Positions 34,174-42,584 of a stretch of DNA of 64,000 bases are shown here, in pieces. The notes under the pieces are model-generated. The model saw only the letters and a list, made by a program, of their open reading frames with translations, was not told the origin of the DNA and did no database searches. Source of the DNA: Acidobacteriota bacterium (lineage in GTDB: Bacteria; Acidobacteriota; Terriglobia; Terriglobales; Acidobacteriaceae); contig JAFDVP010000001.1 in assembly GCA_018268895.1 (NCBI GenBank), positions 1,364,001 to 1,428,000 on the forward strand, given 5' to 3'. How positions within the stretch are numbered: position 1 is the stretch's first letter; every line of letters starts with the position of its first letter. A program made the position numbers and the translations under genes.

Positions 34174-35412
34174 ATGAAACACTTGCGAGATATGGACAGA
34201 CCGGTAGTGCTGATTGGCGCCACTACGTGGTGGCAGTTGTCGGCCCGCATGGCGATGGCCCTGCTTCGCCAGAATTGCACGGTCGTTGCTGTCTGTCCGC
34301 CGGGACATCCCCTTCGGGTTCTCAGCGGAATCAGCGCTATCTATCCGTATCAAAGCATCGATTCGCTGGAAAGCCTGAAGACAGCGATTCTGCAATCGAA
34401 AGCTGACGTTATCGTTCCCTGCGACGATGGAGTCGTCTGGCAGCTCCATGCACTTCATGCAATTTACCCCGAATTGAGAGGGCTGATTGAAGCCTCGTTA
34501 GGGCCTCAGGAGATGTACGAGATCATCCGCAGTCGCGGCGATCTGCTTGGCGTCGCAGCAGAGCTTGGAATCCGGGTTCCGCAAACGATGGAGTTCAGGT
34601 CGAAGGACGATCTGCAAAGGTGGTCTCTGACATCTGGTGTTTTAAAGCTGGATGGTAGCTGGGGCGGTACGGGAGTTGAGATCGCCGATTCCCCGGCCGC
34701 AATCTCGGAGGCATACGAAAAGCTGTCGAGACCAAAGGGTGCTGGCTTCTCATGGAAGCGTTTTATCGTAAATCGCGATCCTCTCGCGCTGTGGTCGTGG
34801 AGGAATGCGGGCACCCCCCGGGTCACCATACAGCAGTTCATCCCTGGCAGGCCGGCAAATGCCATGTTCGCCTGCTGGAGAGGCGAAGTGATCGGGGCCG
34901 TCGCGGTCGAGGTGCTGAACAGTCAGGGCGCAACAGGATCAGCCACGGTCGTTCAGGTGATTCAACACCAGGAGATGATCGAGGCAGCCTGCAAGCTGGC
35001 GAAGAGACTTTCATTGCACGGGTTCCACGGACTGGACTTTATTCTCGAGAAGGATACGAACGATGCGTATCTCATCGAGCTCAATCCACGGTGCACTCAA
35101 CTGGGACATCTGCGGCTGGCCAAACAAGGCGATCTGGCAGGGGCCTTTATCAGCAAACTCAAAGAGGAAGAACCCTCGATCCCCTTAGACACCCTCAAGG
35201 GAGATACGATCGCCTTCTTTCCGCAGGCGTTTCTTTTGAACCCCAAGAATCCTTATCTCGTCTCAGGTCACCATGACGTTCCATGGGAGGAACCAGCACT
35301 GATTCGCGAACTACTCCAAGGGCCGTGGCCCGAAAGGCAGTGGCCAACGCGCATCTATCACTTTTTCAGGCCGCCAAGACGAGTGGTGGATTTGCAGATT
35401 GACTCCGACTGA
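34174..35412 (+). CDS. ATP-grasp domain enzyme (carboxylate-amine ligase-like)
   Basis: 412 aa from ATG 34174; TTG 34141 and ATG 34192 are alternative starts. A Rossmann-like N-terminal domain (RPVVLIGATTWWQLSARMAM) is followed by an ATP-grasp domain: VLKLDGSWGGTGVEI (ATP-binding Lys and glycine-rich loop), VTIQQFIPGRPANAMF, then FHGLDFILEKDTNDAYLIEL ending in LNPRCTQLGHL, where Glu and Asn are metal ligands. Such enzymes join a carboxylate to an amine or hydroxyl with ATP. Lying in an EPS locus next to an NRPS cluster, it could attach an amino acid to a sugar or modify the NRPS product. The substrate is unknown. It has its own promoter region after the terminator at 34065-34097. Confidence 0.85.
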   Translation: MKHLRDMDRPVVLIGATTWWQLSARMAMALLRQNCTVVAVCPPGHPLRVLSGISAIYPYQSIDSLESLKTAILQSKADVIVPCDDGVVWQLHALHAIYPELRGLIEASLGPQEMYEIIRSRGDLLGVAAELGIRVPQTMEFRSKDDLQRWSLTSGVLKLDGSWGGTGVEIADSPAAISEAYEKLSRPKGAGFSWKRFIVNRDPLALWSWRNAGTPRVTIQQFIPGRPANAMFACWRGEVIGAVAVEVLNSQGATGSATVVQVIQHQEMIEAACKLAKRLSLHGFHGLDFILEKDTNDAYLIELNPRCTQLGHLRLAKQGDLAGAFISKLKEEEPSIPLDTLKGDTIAFFPQAFLLNPKNPYLVSGHHDVPWEEPALIRELLQGPWPERQWPTRIYHFFRPPRRVVDLQIDSD

Positions 35413-35433
35413 ACCAATTCAGTTAAGAGAAGG

Positions 35434-35554
35434 TCTGATCAAGTCCGTAAAGATTCCCTCAACGGCTAGAGCCACGTTGACGGCATGCCGTTTGGCACGG
35501 CTGAAGAGCCTGTCCTGAGCCGCAGTCGAACGCGTGCCCTTGAACTTGATCAGA
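35434..35554. repeat. 121-bp palindromic intergenic element with 11-bp terminal inverted repeats
   Basis: Terminal arms TCTGATCAAGT (35434-35444) and ACTTGATCAGA (35544-35554) are perfect inverted repeats. Inside are a perfect 12-bp palindrome ACGGCATGCCGT (35480-35491), an overlapping hairpin GCCGT/ACGGC (35486-35500), and a CCTGAGCCGCAGTCGAA stretch. That stretch resembles a scattered repeat I recall from many bacterial genomes (CCTGAGCGAAGTCGAA). The element sits exactly between two convergent genes. It may be a small non-autonomous repeat or REP-like element that also serves as a bidirectional terminator. Confidence 0.55.
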
Positions 35555-35560
35555 GGCTCC

Positions 35561-36595
35561 TTAGAGCTGCTTGTATTCCACCAGCATCGCCCGCTTCCCT
35601 CTTCTGCGGTTCAGCTTATATTGCAGTTGACCGATATAGATAGGGACCTGTTGCAGGTGGGAATGAATGCCAAAGAGCGCCAGGGCCAGGACGTCCTTTG
35701 TCTTCCACCGCGCCTTCCAGGCCGAGCGAACCGCCAAAAGCGCAAAGAATGCCAGGACGGCCGCCAGAGGCAGCGGGGAGAGCCAAAAGATCGATCCGCC
35801 CAAACCCAGCAGCAGGAATCCCACAAGAGCGATAGCGCGGTTCCTATTGGCCTTCGATTCTTCGGTCCAGAACTGCTGGCCTGTGGATCGAAAGCGGTCC
35901 GCCACCTCGGCAAATGCGTGTCCTGCACGGGTCGATCGCTTCCAATACTGGCCCCACCTGTGAATGGCCAGGTCGTGCCCTGTCATAGGACGATCTACAT
36001 GGAGGATGGCGAAGCCATGAGCGGCGATCCTTCTACATAATTCGGGCTCTTCACCTGCGATCAGCGTCTCATCGAAGCCGTTCACCCGCTCCAGCATACT
36101 GCGTAGAAAGAGAGCGTCTCCACCGCAATAGGGGGTCCTTCCGGCAGCGTAGATCCAGTCCAGATCCAGCGTGCGAATGTAGATCGATCGCTCGGGATAC
36201 AGCTCACGGCGATGCCCCCATACGACCGCAATCTCAGGGTCGGAAAACTCATGGAGAGAATCAGTCACGAAACGCGGATGCAGAATGGTATCTCCATCGA
36301 GAAAGAGAATGATGGATCCGGTTGCTACGCGCCAGCCAGCATTTCGCCCGAGTGCGGCGGAGGGGCGCTCTGGATGGAGCACGATGGTTTTGGCGCCCAT
36401 CGACTGGGCCAGTTCGACGCTCCCGTCGATCGAGCCGGAATCGGCATAGATCACCTCCAGGTCGAAGCCGCTGTAATCCATCTCAAAGACCGACCGGAGG
36501 CAGCGACGAAGTCTTTCGCCTTCATTTCTACCGATCACCACAACCGAGACAAGCGGTCTTTTGGCGAGCTGCCCGGAATTTGATTCGTTCGTCAT
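35561..36595 (-). CDS. Glycosyltransferase family 2 with C-terminal membrane helices
   Basis: 344 aa. GT-A start VSVVVIGRNEGERLRRCLRS, then LEVIYADSGSIDGSVELAQS, RNAGWRVATGSIILFLDGDT (the DxD-type motif is DGD at about residue 100), and AGEEPELCRRIAAHG. Two hydrophobic segments follow (about 253-293), and a basic C-terminal tail ends the protein. It looks like an inverting GT2 acting at the membrane on a lipid-linked acceptor. It is 33 bp downstream of the CysE-like acyltransferase gene on the same strand, so these two and the Wza-like gene upstream probably form one transcript. Confidence 0.88.
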   Translation of the reverse strand: MTNESNSGQLAKRPLVSVVVIGRNEGERLRRCLRSVFEMDYSGFDLEVIYADSGSIDGSVELAQSMGAKTIVLHPERPSAALGRNAGWRVATGSIILFLDGDTILHPRFVTDSLHEFSDPEIAVVWGHRRELYPERSIYIRTLDLDWIYAAGRTPYCGGDALFLRSMLERVNGFDETLIAGEEPELCRRIAAHGFAILHVDRPMTGHDLAIHRWGQYWKRSTRAGHAFAEVADRFRSTGQQFWTEESKANRNRAIALVGFLLLGLGGSIFWLSPLPLAAVLAFFALLAVRSAWKARWKTKDVLALALFGIHSHLQQVPIYIGQLQYKLNRRRGKRAMLVEYKQL

Positions 36596-36628
36596 CGATC
36601 CAATTTAAGGTTCGGGCGGGCCATTGCT

Positions 36629-37156
36629 TCAATCTGCAGCGCCTACGGGCTCACTGACCTTTCGGGGTATTACACGTGCCGGTATGCCCACAGCGATAGA
36701 ATTGGGAGGGACATCTGAGATCACGACCGCATTCGCTCCGATCGCTACATCGTCACCAACGACGATTGGGCCCAGCAGCTTCGCCCCGGCTCCGATGTCG
36801 ACGCGGTTTCCAACGCGGGGCGATCCGCGAACGCCACGATTGCGAAGCCCCACAGTCACTCCGTTCCGCATGACGCAATCGTCGCCGAAGACAGCATCAC
36901 CACTGACGACAATGCCTCCGATATGTTCAATTACAAAACGCTTTCCAATGATTGCTTCGCATGGAAGTTCCGTGCCTAAAAGCATTTCTGAGAAAAACTT
37001 CAAGAATTTATACAAGCATGAAAACGGGAGGCGAAGTGGACGGGATTGAATGCCGTATCGCCACCGGCCGAAGCGATAGATCAGCAGCACCCAAAAGCCA
37101 TGACGACTCCACTGACTGTTGTGCGTGCGCCAGTCTTCGCGGATGTTCTCGAACAC
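36629..37156 (-). CDS. CysE/WcaB-like hexapeptide acetyltransferase
   Basis: 175 aa. A short N-terminal helical region (FENIREDWRTHNSQW, then LIYRFGRWRYG) is followed by left-handed beta-helix repeats: CEAIIGKRFVIEHIGGIVVS, GDDCVMRNGVTVGLR and PIVVGDDVAIGANAVVISDV, ending with VGIPARVI. The EHIGGIVVSG-type segment with His and the GVTVG turn match serine O-acetyltransferase-related enzymes used in EPS loci (WcaB type) rather than true cysteine-biosynthetic CysE, which is longer. It probably O-acetylates the repeat unit. It lies between the Wza-like gene (39 bp upstream) and a GT2 gene, all on the minus strand. Confidence 0.87.
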   Translation of the reverse strand: MFENIREDWRTHNSQWSRHGFWVLLIYRFGRWRYGIQSRPLRLPFSCLYKFLKFFSEMLLGTELPCEAIIGKRFVIEHIGGIVVSGDAVFGDDCVMRNGVTVGLRNRGVRGSPRVGNRVDIGAGAKLLGPIVVGDDVAIGANAVVISDVPPNSIAVGIPARVIPRKVSEPVGAAD

Positions 37157-37195
37157 AAATGCTCCAGGGTCGAATGGCTGAGGGCCAATACTGCA

Positions 37196-38230
37196 CTATC
37201 GCAGAAGTGCTCCTATGGTAAACAGATTGACCAGCGGAGACAATTTTTCAACGGTGTAACCCATGCGGTTGAAGCCACTCTCGGGGACGTAGATGATATC
37301 CCCCGACTGAAGCGTCAGATCAAGCGGCTTGGCGCCCAGGATGTCCTTGTAGGAGACCACCTGGGTCTTGCCCGGGACCTTGTCTGTACCACGGTGAATG
37401 ACCTGAATATCGGGATAGTGGCCTGCCTTCTCAGTAGGTCCTCCAGCCATGGCAAGAAGCTGGGGAAGGGTTGATTTCTTCTCCAGGCGCTGCGTTCCGG
37501 GCCGCAGAACCATCCCCATGACGGAGACATACTTGTCCGGGCCGGGAACGAAGACGACATCGTCCCTTTTGAGGCGCAGATTTGCGAGGGGATTTCCCTC
37601 CTCAAGCAGGCTACGCAGTTCGACGGTCACCATGGTCGCATTGCCACGATAGATCATGCACTCTTCAGGAACTCCCATCGGAATCGGAGCGGCGGTTCCA
37701 GGCGCGGCGCCAGCGCCAGCCCCCATTGGCGAAGGAGTCTGAAGCTGTCCTCCGCGCGAGATGACCTCCAGCAGGGTTGGCGTCTTGTCAAACGTCAAAA
37801 GCCCGGGATGCTCCACCGCACCGAGAAGCAGGATGTGGTTCGAAGTGTAATGGTCAACACCTACGGAGACGGTCACCCCGGAATAGTAGCTGCTCAGTGC
37901 AGATTGGATATCCGTCGCAGCCTGCTCGCGGGTCTTGTCCGCAACCATGATTGACCCTGCAATTGGCATGGTGATCTTTCCGTCAGGGCCAACGGTATGC
38001 TTGCTGGTCAATTCTGGACGGCCGATAACCTCGACGGTAATCTCATCACCTCTGCCCAGTTCGTAGGGCTGGTCTGCCGCCACTTCAAAGGACTTTAGAA
38101 GTGAGAGGGGATTCTGCTTCAGTTCTGTCGCTGATGATGTATCCTGGGCGCGACAGGCCGGGCCAGCCTGAAGAAAAGATGTAGCCAGCAGGAACAACCC
38201 TAATTTCTCTTTGGTCAGCTTCATGCTCAT
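37196..38230 (-). CDS. Polysaccharide export protein (Wza/GumB-like, Poly_export + SLBB)
   Basis: 344 aa. The N-terminal signal sequence (MKLTKEKLGLFLLATSFLQA) is followed by GPACRAQ. There is a Cys, but Pro at -2 does not fit a lipobox, so lipidation is doubtful. The export domain begins YELGRGDEITVEVIGRPELT and includes TVGPDGKITMPIAGSIMVAD. Two SLBB-type domains follow (HILLLGAVEHPGLLTFDKTP and VSVMGMVLRPGTQRLEKKST). The end GDIIYVPESGFNRMGYTVEK leads into a final amphipathic or hydrophobic helix that may form the outer-membrane pore. It carries finished polysaccharide out through the periplasm. It is first in a probable three-gene minus-strand unit with the acetyltransferase and GT2. Confidence 0.92.
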   Translation of the reverse strand: MSMKLTKEKLGLFLLATSFLQAGPACRAQDTSSATELKQNPLSLLKSFEVAADQPYELGRGDEITVEVIGRPELTSKHTVGPDGKITMPIAGSIMVADKTREQAATDIQSALSSYYSGVTVSVGVDHYTSNHILLLGAVEHPGLLTFDKTPTLLEVISRGGQLQTPSPMGAGAGAAPGTAAPIPMGVPEECMIYRGNATMVTVELRSLLEEGNPLANLRLKRDDVVFVPGPDKYVSVMGMVLRPGTQRLEKKSTLPQLLAMAGGPTEKAGHYPDIQVIHRGTDKVPGKTQVVSYKDILGAKPLDLTLQSGDIIYVPESGFNRMGYTVEKLSPLVNLFTIGALLR

Positions 38231-38347
38231 GGCAAACTCCGTAACACGTACCTGTCCTGTTTATGATAGCGAACCGCTCAATCCCTTAAACTTTCCGCAT
38301 CATTGTGAGTGACGTCGTGGATGGGTAACGGTTATACACCTTTAGTT

Positions 38348-39106
38348 TTACAGACGTCGGCTGAACGCTGAAAGCGGAAAGTTCAGCCAGTTCATACCAC
38401 AATCGTGTGAGTCTGTAGCTATCGCTCCAACTACTGGAGCATCAAGAGGGATATCGCTCAAAATATAGCTCTTACCCGGCTCTCCAGATGGTTCTGCGAT
38501 CTCTATAGGAAGGCTCGTCGAGGACAAGAGCGGGACTTTAAAACAGGTCAGCGGCAACGAAAGACCACGGCCGTCCGCCTTGATAATCGCTTCCTTTTGG
38601 GTCCAGCAGCGATAGAACGCCAGGCGCTTTGTTTCAGGAGAATCAATTGATCGGAGCGATGCGACTTCGTCCGGGTGAAATGCCGATTCGGCGACTTCCA
38701 TGATATCTAACGATGAATCAATCCGTTCTATATCAATTCCCACATCGCCGCTTCTACTCAACGCGATGAGGATCATCCCGCGCGAATGAGTGACGTTAAA
38801 GGAGATGCTTCGCCGATCCTGGAATACGGCGGGTTTGCCGTAAAGACCTTCAGTAAGAAGGACGCCGGGCGGTTCGATATCAAGAGCGCTACCTAAAAGT
38901 AGCCGCAAACATGCCCTTGCTACAACAAACTCTTCCCTCACCCTGCCTGCGCGCCTTCGTTCAGCACGCTCCTGCTCCTCAAGGGTCAAGAAAGGCATGG
39001 CCGCAGCCATCAAGCTGTCATTGCCTTCCAGCTCAAGACGCCATACCTGAATCTCCCCCTCTTCCACCGGAGGAATACGATCGACGGATTTCCAGGCATT
39101 CGGCAT
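38348..39106 (-). CDS. Sfp-type 4'-phosphopantetheinyl transferase
   Basis: 252 aa, typical of Sfp-type enzymes. Signature motifs: ISFNVTHSRGMILIALSR, the metal-binding DIERI in VGIDIERIDSS (about residue 125), and WTQKEAIIKADGRGLSLPL (about 170-190), the W-x-x-K-E-A motif with the catalytic Lys and Glu. It converts apo carrier domains to holo form using CoA. The substrates expected here are the four carrier domains of the NRPS-PKS 14-28 kb away (Ser571, Ser981, Ser2614 and Ser996 of the respective proteins). It sits alone on the minus strand inside the EPS locus, between the Wza-like gene and a divergent glycoside hydrolase gene. Confidence 0.93.
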   Translation of the reverse strand: MPNAWKSVDRIPPVEEGEIQVWRLELEGNDSLMAAAMPFLTLEEQERAERRRAGRVREEFVVARACLRLLLGSALDIEPPGVLLTEGLYGKPAVFQDRRSISFNVTHSRGMILIALSRSGDVGIDIERIDSSLDIMEVAESAFHPDEVASLRSIDSPETKRLAFYRCWTQKEAIIKADGRGLSLPLTCFKVPLLSSTSLPIEIAEPSGEPGKSYILSDIPLDAPVVGAIATDSHDCGMNWLNFPLSAFSRRL

Positions 39107-39249
39107 TGTTAGCTTGGTCGTGGGGTTTTATCGGAGCTTGATGAATCAACCTCTGCGAACTGAGAACAAGCATACCCGAGCGTGACATTTCCGCTAAGCT
39201 ATTGCTGATGTGCCCAGGCTACCGGCGTGTGCACTGAAAGTGAAGGTCT

Positions 39250-41676
39250 ATGAACACTCTCTGCATTGGATCGACATCTTTTCGCCGCGGCCTGGCAGGT
39301 TTATTAAAGCCTCTTCGGTTCATCGGAGTTTTGGCCTGCGCAGCAACTGCCGGATGTCATCATGCGGGAGCGCAACGAAATGCCGCAACCGAAGGCACTG
39401 GAAGCGCTGTGACCAACATAGCGATCGATGGCACCGTTGCCCAGAATGATGTTCGACGGTTAGGCATCAACATCACGACACAGAGTTATTACGATTCGGG
39501 ACAGATGCTTCGTAATCTGATATTTCGAAACCCAGGATTTGAAGGCGAAATATGGCAGACCATACTCCGCTGCAAAGCGGCCACCGCTACGAGTTGCACT
39601 GACTGGAACATGTGGGGCCAATGGCCGGCAAATTTCCTTGAAGGGGGAGAGTTCGAGTTTATTTCCGGCCCGGCTGCCGGCGAGTCTGGAAAGGTAACGA
39701 TGAGCCTGCCTGCACAACCTCAGATCCCCGACCAGGGCGTAACCATTGGCTTCGCACCTTTAACACGGCCCCCTTCCGCCAACGACTTCGTCATCGTAAA
39801 AAAGACCATCCCGGGCAATGCAGAGACAGCGTGGTTTGCAGATGCGTCGGGTGGAGCAACATTCACGACCGAGTTCTCTGATCTCTCCCCCTTAACTCAA
39901 GGCAAACAAGCATTGCGTATCTCTGCTGAAGGACCGGGGAGATCAGCCAGCGTCAGGTCCATCTTTGAGTCCATGGCGGACCACTCTTTTGTGCGTCTGA
40001 AAGGCCCCTATCGTTTGAGCTTTCGCGCTAAAGGAGTTTCAGGTGAGAGCCAATTGCATGTATCGCTGGCCCGCTTAGCCAGGCACGGAACCAAATTCTT
40101 CGACAAAAGTTTCAAGCTTTCCAATAAGTGGGCGGACTATAGCTACGACTTCAATGCAACTGAAAATAGCGATGAACCTGGAAGCGTCATCCTTGGCTTT
40201 GATATTGCCAACTCCAATGTCCTGCTGGACGATGTGAGCCTTGCCTCCACCTCAGCCGGCAATCCGACGGCATTTCGCGACGAGGTCGTAAGTGCGTTGA
40301 AAGACCTCCATCCCGGTATTCTTCGTTATTGGGACAGCGAAACCAGTGGCTCAACAATCGACAATCTTATCGCTCCTGCATTCGCACGTCAGAGAGCGGG
40401 GGGCAGCAGCAGAAGCGCAACCGCTGAGGATGTCGCCATCGGGCTCCATGAATTTCTCCAGCTTTGTCAGGTTGTTGGCGCAGAACCGTATTTCGAGATG
40501 CCTCCCGGTACGTCGCCTGAAGAGGCTAAAAACCTGATTGAATACTTTGCGGGGTCTCCGTCGACGCCATACGGGGCCAAGCGTGCGGCCCGGGGACAGG
40601 CGGCACCATGGACAACGGTGTTCCCGGTCATTCATCTGGAACTTGGCAATGAGCAATGGAATGGTGTCGTCTTTCCGGGACTGTCCATCACCGATGGTGC
40701 GGTCTACGGCAAGAGAGCGAGTCAGATTTTTGCCGCGGCAAAGAGCTCTCCAAGCTACCAGGCCGGAAAGTTTGACTTCGTACTGGGGGGCCAGGCAGTC
40801 AATACCTGGCTGACTGGACAGGAACTGGCGAACAGCGATAACTATGACAGCATATCGTTCGCTCCATATTTGTTCAGCGAGTTCAATGATGCCAGCAGCA
40901 ATGAGGCGATATTCGGTCCAATGTTTGCACAGCCCGAGATGATTGACAGCGTTCCTTCGGGCTATATGGCGCAACAGGTCAAGATAGCAAAAGAAGCGAA
41001 ACGGCCGGCAAAGGTTGTGGTCTACGAAGTCAACCTTCATACGACCAGCGGATCTGCGGACCAGGCCAGCTTTAGCAGTGTTGTTCCTTCAGTGGGTGCA
41101 GGGCTCGCTTTGGTTGACCATATGCTCCTGATGATGCGTGATCTTGGAATCAAGACACAATCGGTTTATGCGCTCAGCGGTTATGGGAACTCGGTTGACG
41201 GCAAAAAGAATACTCCTCTATTTGGAACAGTCGTCGATATGGGAGGAGCTACGAATCTTCGGCGCCCGCAATTCATCGCTGAGCAACTGGCGAATAGAGG
41301 GATTCTTCCTACAATGCTTACGACCAAGGTAAGCGGGAGCAATCCGACATGGCGACAGAAAAAGAGCGCTAACGCTTGGATTGAACTTGAAAAAGCACAT
41401 TACATTCAAGCATTCGCATTCGCTGAAGGAACACAGCGCAGCGTTATCGTTTTCAATCTCAGCCGCACAGAAACATTGCCCATCACATTTTCAGGTACAG
41501 ACAGCCCGAATGGACCAGTTCAGATCGGGCAACTGACCTCGAAAAACATTACAGATACGAACGAATCACAAAATAACGTTCGCATCAATGAATCGGATGC
41601 GACCTTCGCACCCGGAAAGTCATATCAACTGCCACCTTTCTCCATGACAGTCATCCGATGGAATGCGGCTCATTGA
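39250..41676 (+). CDS. Secreted glycoside hydrolase-like lipoprotein (GH51-like arabinofuranosidase type)
   Basis: 808 aa. The N terminus has a hydrophobic stretch ending in ATAGC (about residue 35), which fits a lipobox, then HHAGAQ. A carbohydrate-binding beta-sandwich region (about 100-330) precedes a clan-A-like barrel with LHPGILRYWDSETSGSTID, HLELGNEQWNG (Glu468, likely acid/base) and VVYEVNLHTT (Glu593, likely nucleophile). The C terminus (SRTETLPITFSG to SYQLPPFSMTVIRW) looks like the beta-sandwich that caps GH51-type enzymes. The whole protein is clearly paralogous to the C-terminal half of the giant protein at 48149-54058. In an EPS locus such an enzyme may trim or depolymerise the exported glycan. 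The family name is tentative; the catalytic glutamates are inferred. Confidence 0.78.
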   Translation: MNTLCIGSTSFRRGLAGLLKPLRFIGVLACAATAGCHHAGAQRNAATEGTGSAVTNIAIDGTVAQNDVRRLGINITTQSYYDSGQMLRNLIFRNPGFEGEIWQTILRCKAATATSCTDWNMWGQWPANFLEGGEFEFISGPAAGESGKVTMSLPAQPQIPDQGVTIGFAPLTRPPSANDFVIVKKTIPGNAETAWFADASGGATFTTEFSDLSPLTQGKQALRISAEGPGRSASVRSIFESMADHSFVRLKGPYRLSFRAKGVSGESQLHVSLARLARHGTKFFDKSFKLSNKWADYSYDFNATENSDEPGSVILGFDIANSNVLLDDVSLASTSAGNPTAFRDEVVSALKDLHPGILRYWDSETSGSTIDNLIAPAFARQRAGGSSRSATAEDVAIGLHEFLQLCQVVGAEPYFEMPPGTSPEEAKNLIEYFAGSPSTPYGAKRAARGQAAPWTTVFPVIHLELGNEQWNGVVFPGLSITDGAVYGKRASQIFAAAKSSPSYQAGKFDFVLGGQAVNTWLTGQELANSDNYDSISFAPYLFSEFNDASSNEAIFGPMFAQPEMIDSVPSGYMAQQVKIAKEAKRPAKVVVYEVNLHTTSGSADQASFSSVVPSVGAGLALVDHMLLMMRDLGIKTQSVYALSGYGNSVDGKKNTPLFGTVVDMGGATNLRRPQFIAEQLANRGILPTMLTTKVSGSNPTWRQKKSANAWIELEKAHYIQAFAFAEGTQRSVIVFNLSRTETLPITFSGTDSPNGPVQIGQLTSKNITDTNESQNNVRINESDATFAPGKSYQLPPFSMTVIRWNAAH

Positions 41677-41723
41677 CTTACCGGAAGGCACTAACAAATG
41701 CGAACTGGATCTGTTTCAGCCAG

Positions 41724-42506
41724 CTACTGACTTCCGGTTGCGATCGCCGACAATCTCGCGCGCAAATGGTCCATAAAGGGTTTTCTGCTGTCACCTGACA
41801 GATAGAAGTGCCCCCCCTGATACATGGTTAACCCAAAGTCACCCGTGGTGTGCTGCTTCCATGCGCTTAGACCTTCGGCCCAAACGCTCCTATCATCCTC
41901 CCCCGCGGTCACATATATCGGACAATCGAGAGGATTGCAGGTTTGGTATTGGTATGTTTCCACCAACTTAATATCGGCACGAAGGATCGGGAGATAAAAA
42001 TCAAGCATCTCCCGATCTTCTAGAAGCTCCCTGGGAAGAGCGCCATACCGAACTTCCAGTTCGGCAAGAAACAGATCCAATGGAAGTTCATGCAGTGGAG
42101 ATGTTCGAAGCGCGACGTGAGCTCCTATCCTCCCGGACAGAAATAGCAGCTTTGGCTGGGACACTCCTTTGTCACGGAGGTTTCGAGCCAGTTCAAAAGC
42201 AAGCAACGCTCCCATACTGTGGCCAAAGATGGCATATGGCAGGTCGCACTCACCAGCTACAGCTTCTGCAATATCTTTGCTGAGAATACGGCAGTTCGAG
42301 TTGACCCTCTCGGACAGGCGCATCTCCCGGCCGGGCAGTCGCAGAGCACATATCTCCACAAAGGATGGCAGCTCTCTCTTCCAACTCTGATACGTTACAG
42401 CGCCTGACCCCGCATGAGGCAGACAGAACAATCTGACGCGAGCACCCTCTATTCGATCGCGTGGTGAGATCCACTTATCTTTTTGAGGATGATGGAAAGT
42501 GGTCAT
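41724..42506 (-). CDS. Type II thioesterase (GrsT/TEII-like)
   Basis: About 260 aa from ATG 42506; an in-frame start at 42551 would add 15 basic residues. Alpha/beta hydrolase of the TEII family: VRLFCLPHAGSGAVTYQSWK, LRLPGREMRLSERV, nucleophile Ser in FGHSMGALLAFELAR, an Asp in VTAGEDDRSVW, and a catalytic His in YQGGHFYLSG. TEIIs clear stalled or wrongly loaded carrier domains, so the NRPS-PKS at 10-24 kb is the natural client. It is placed directly downstream of the Wzz/Wzc-like gene on the same strand (78 bp), so it is likely co-transcribed with exopolysaccharide export rather than with the NRPS. It is convergent with the glycoside hydrolase gene. Confidence 0.92.
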   Translation of the reverse strand: MTTFHHPQKDKWISPRDRIEGARVRLFCLPHAGSGAVTYQSWKRELPSFVEICALRLPGREMRLSERVNSNCRILSKDIAEAVAGECDLPYAIFGHSMGALLAFELARNLRDKGVSQPKLLFLSGRIGAHVALRTSPLHELPLDLFLAELEVRYGALPRELLEDREMLDFYLPILRADIKLVETYQYQTCNPLDCPIYVTAGEDDRSVWAEGLSAWKQHTTGDFGLTMYQGGHFYLSGDSRKPFMDHLRARLSAIATGSQ

Positions 42507-42584
42507 GTCCCAGTTTCTTCTTGAAGCTGGCCCGCGGGTCCTCTTCAGCAAATAGATCGACAGATGAATCCGGAACTCTATTCG

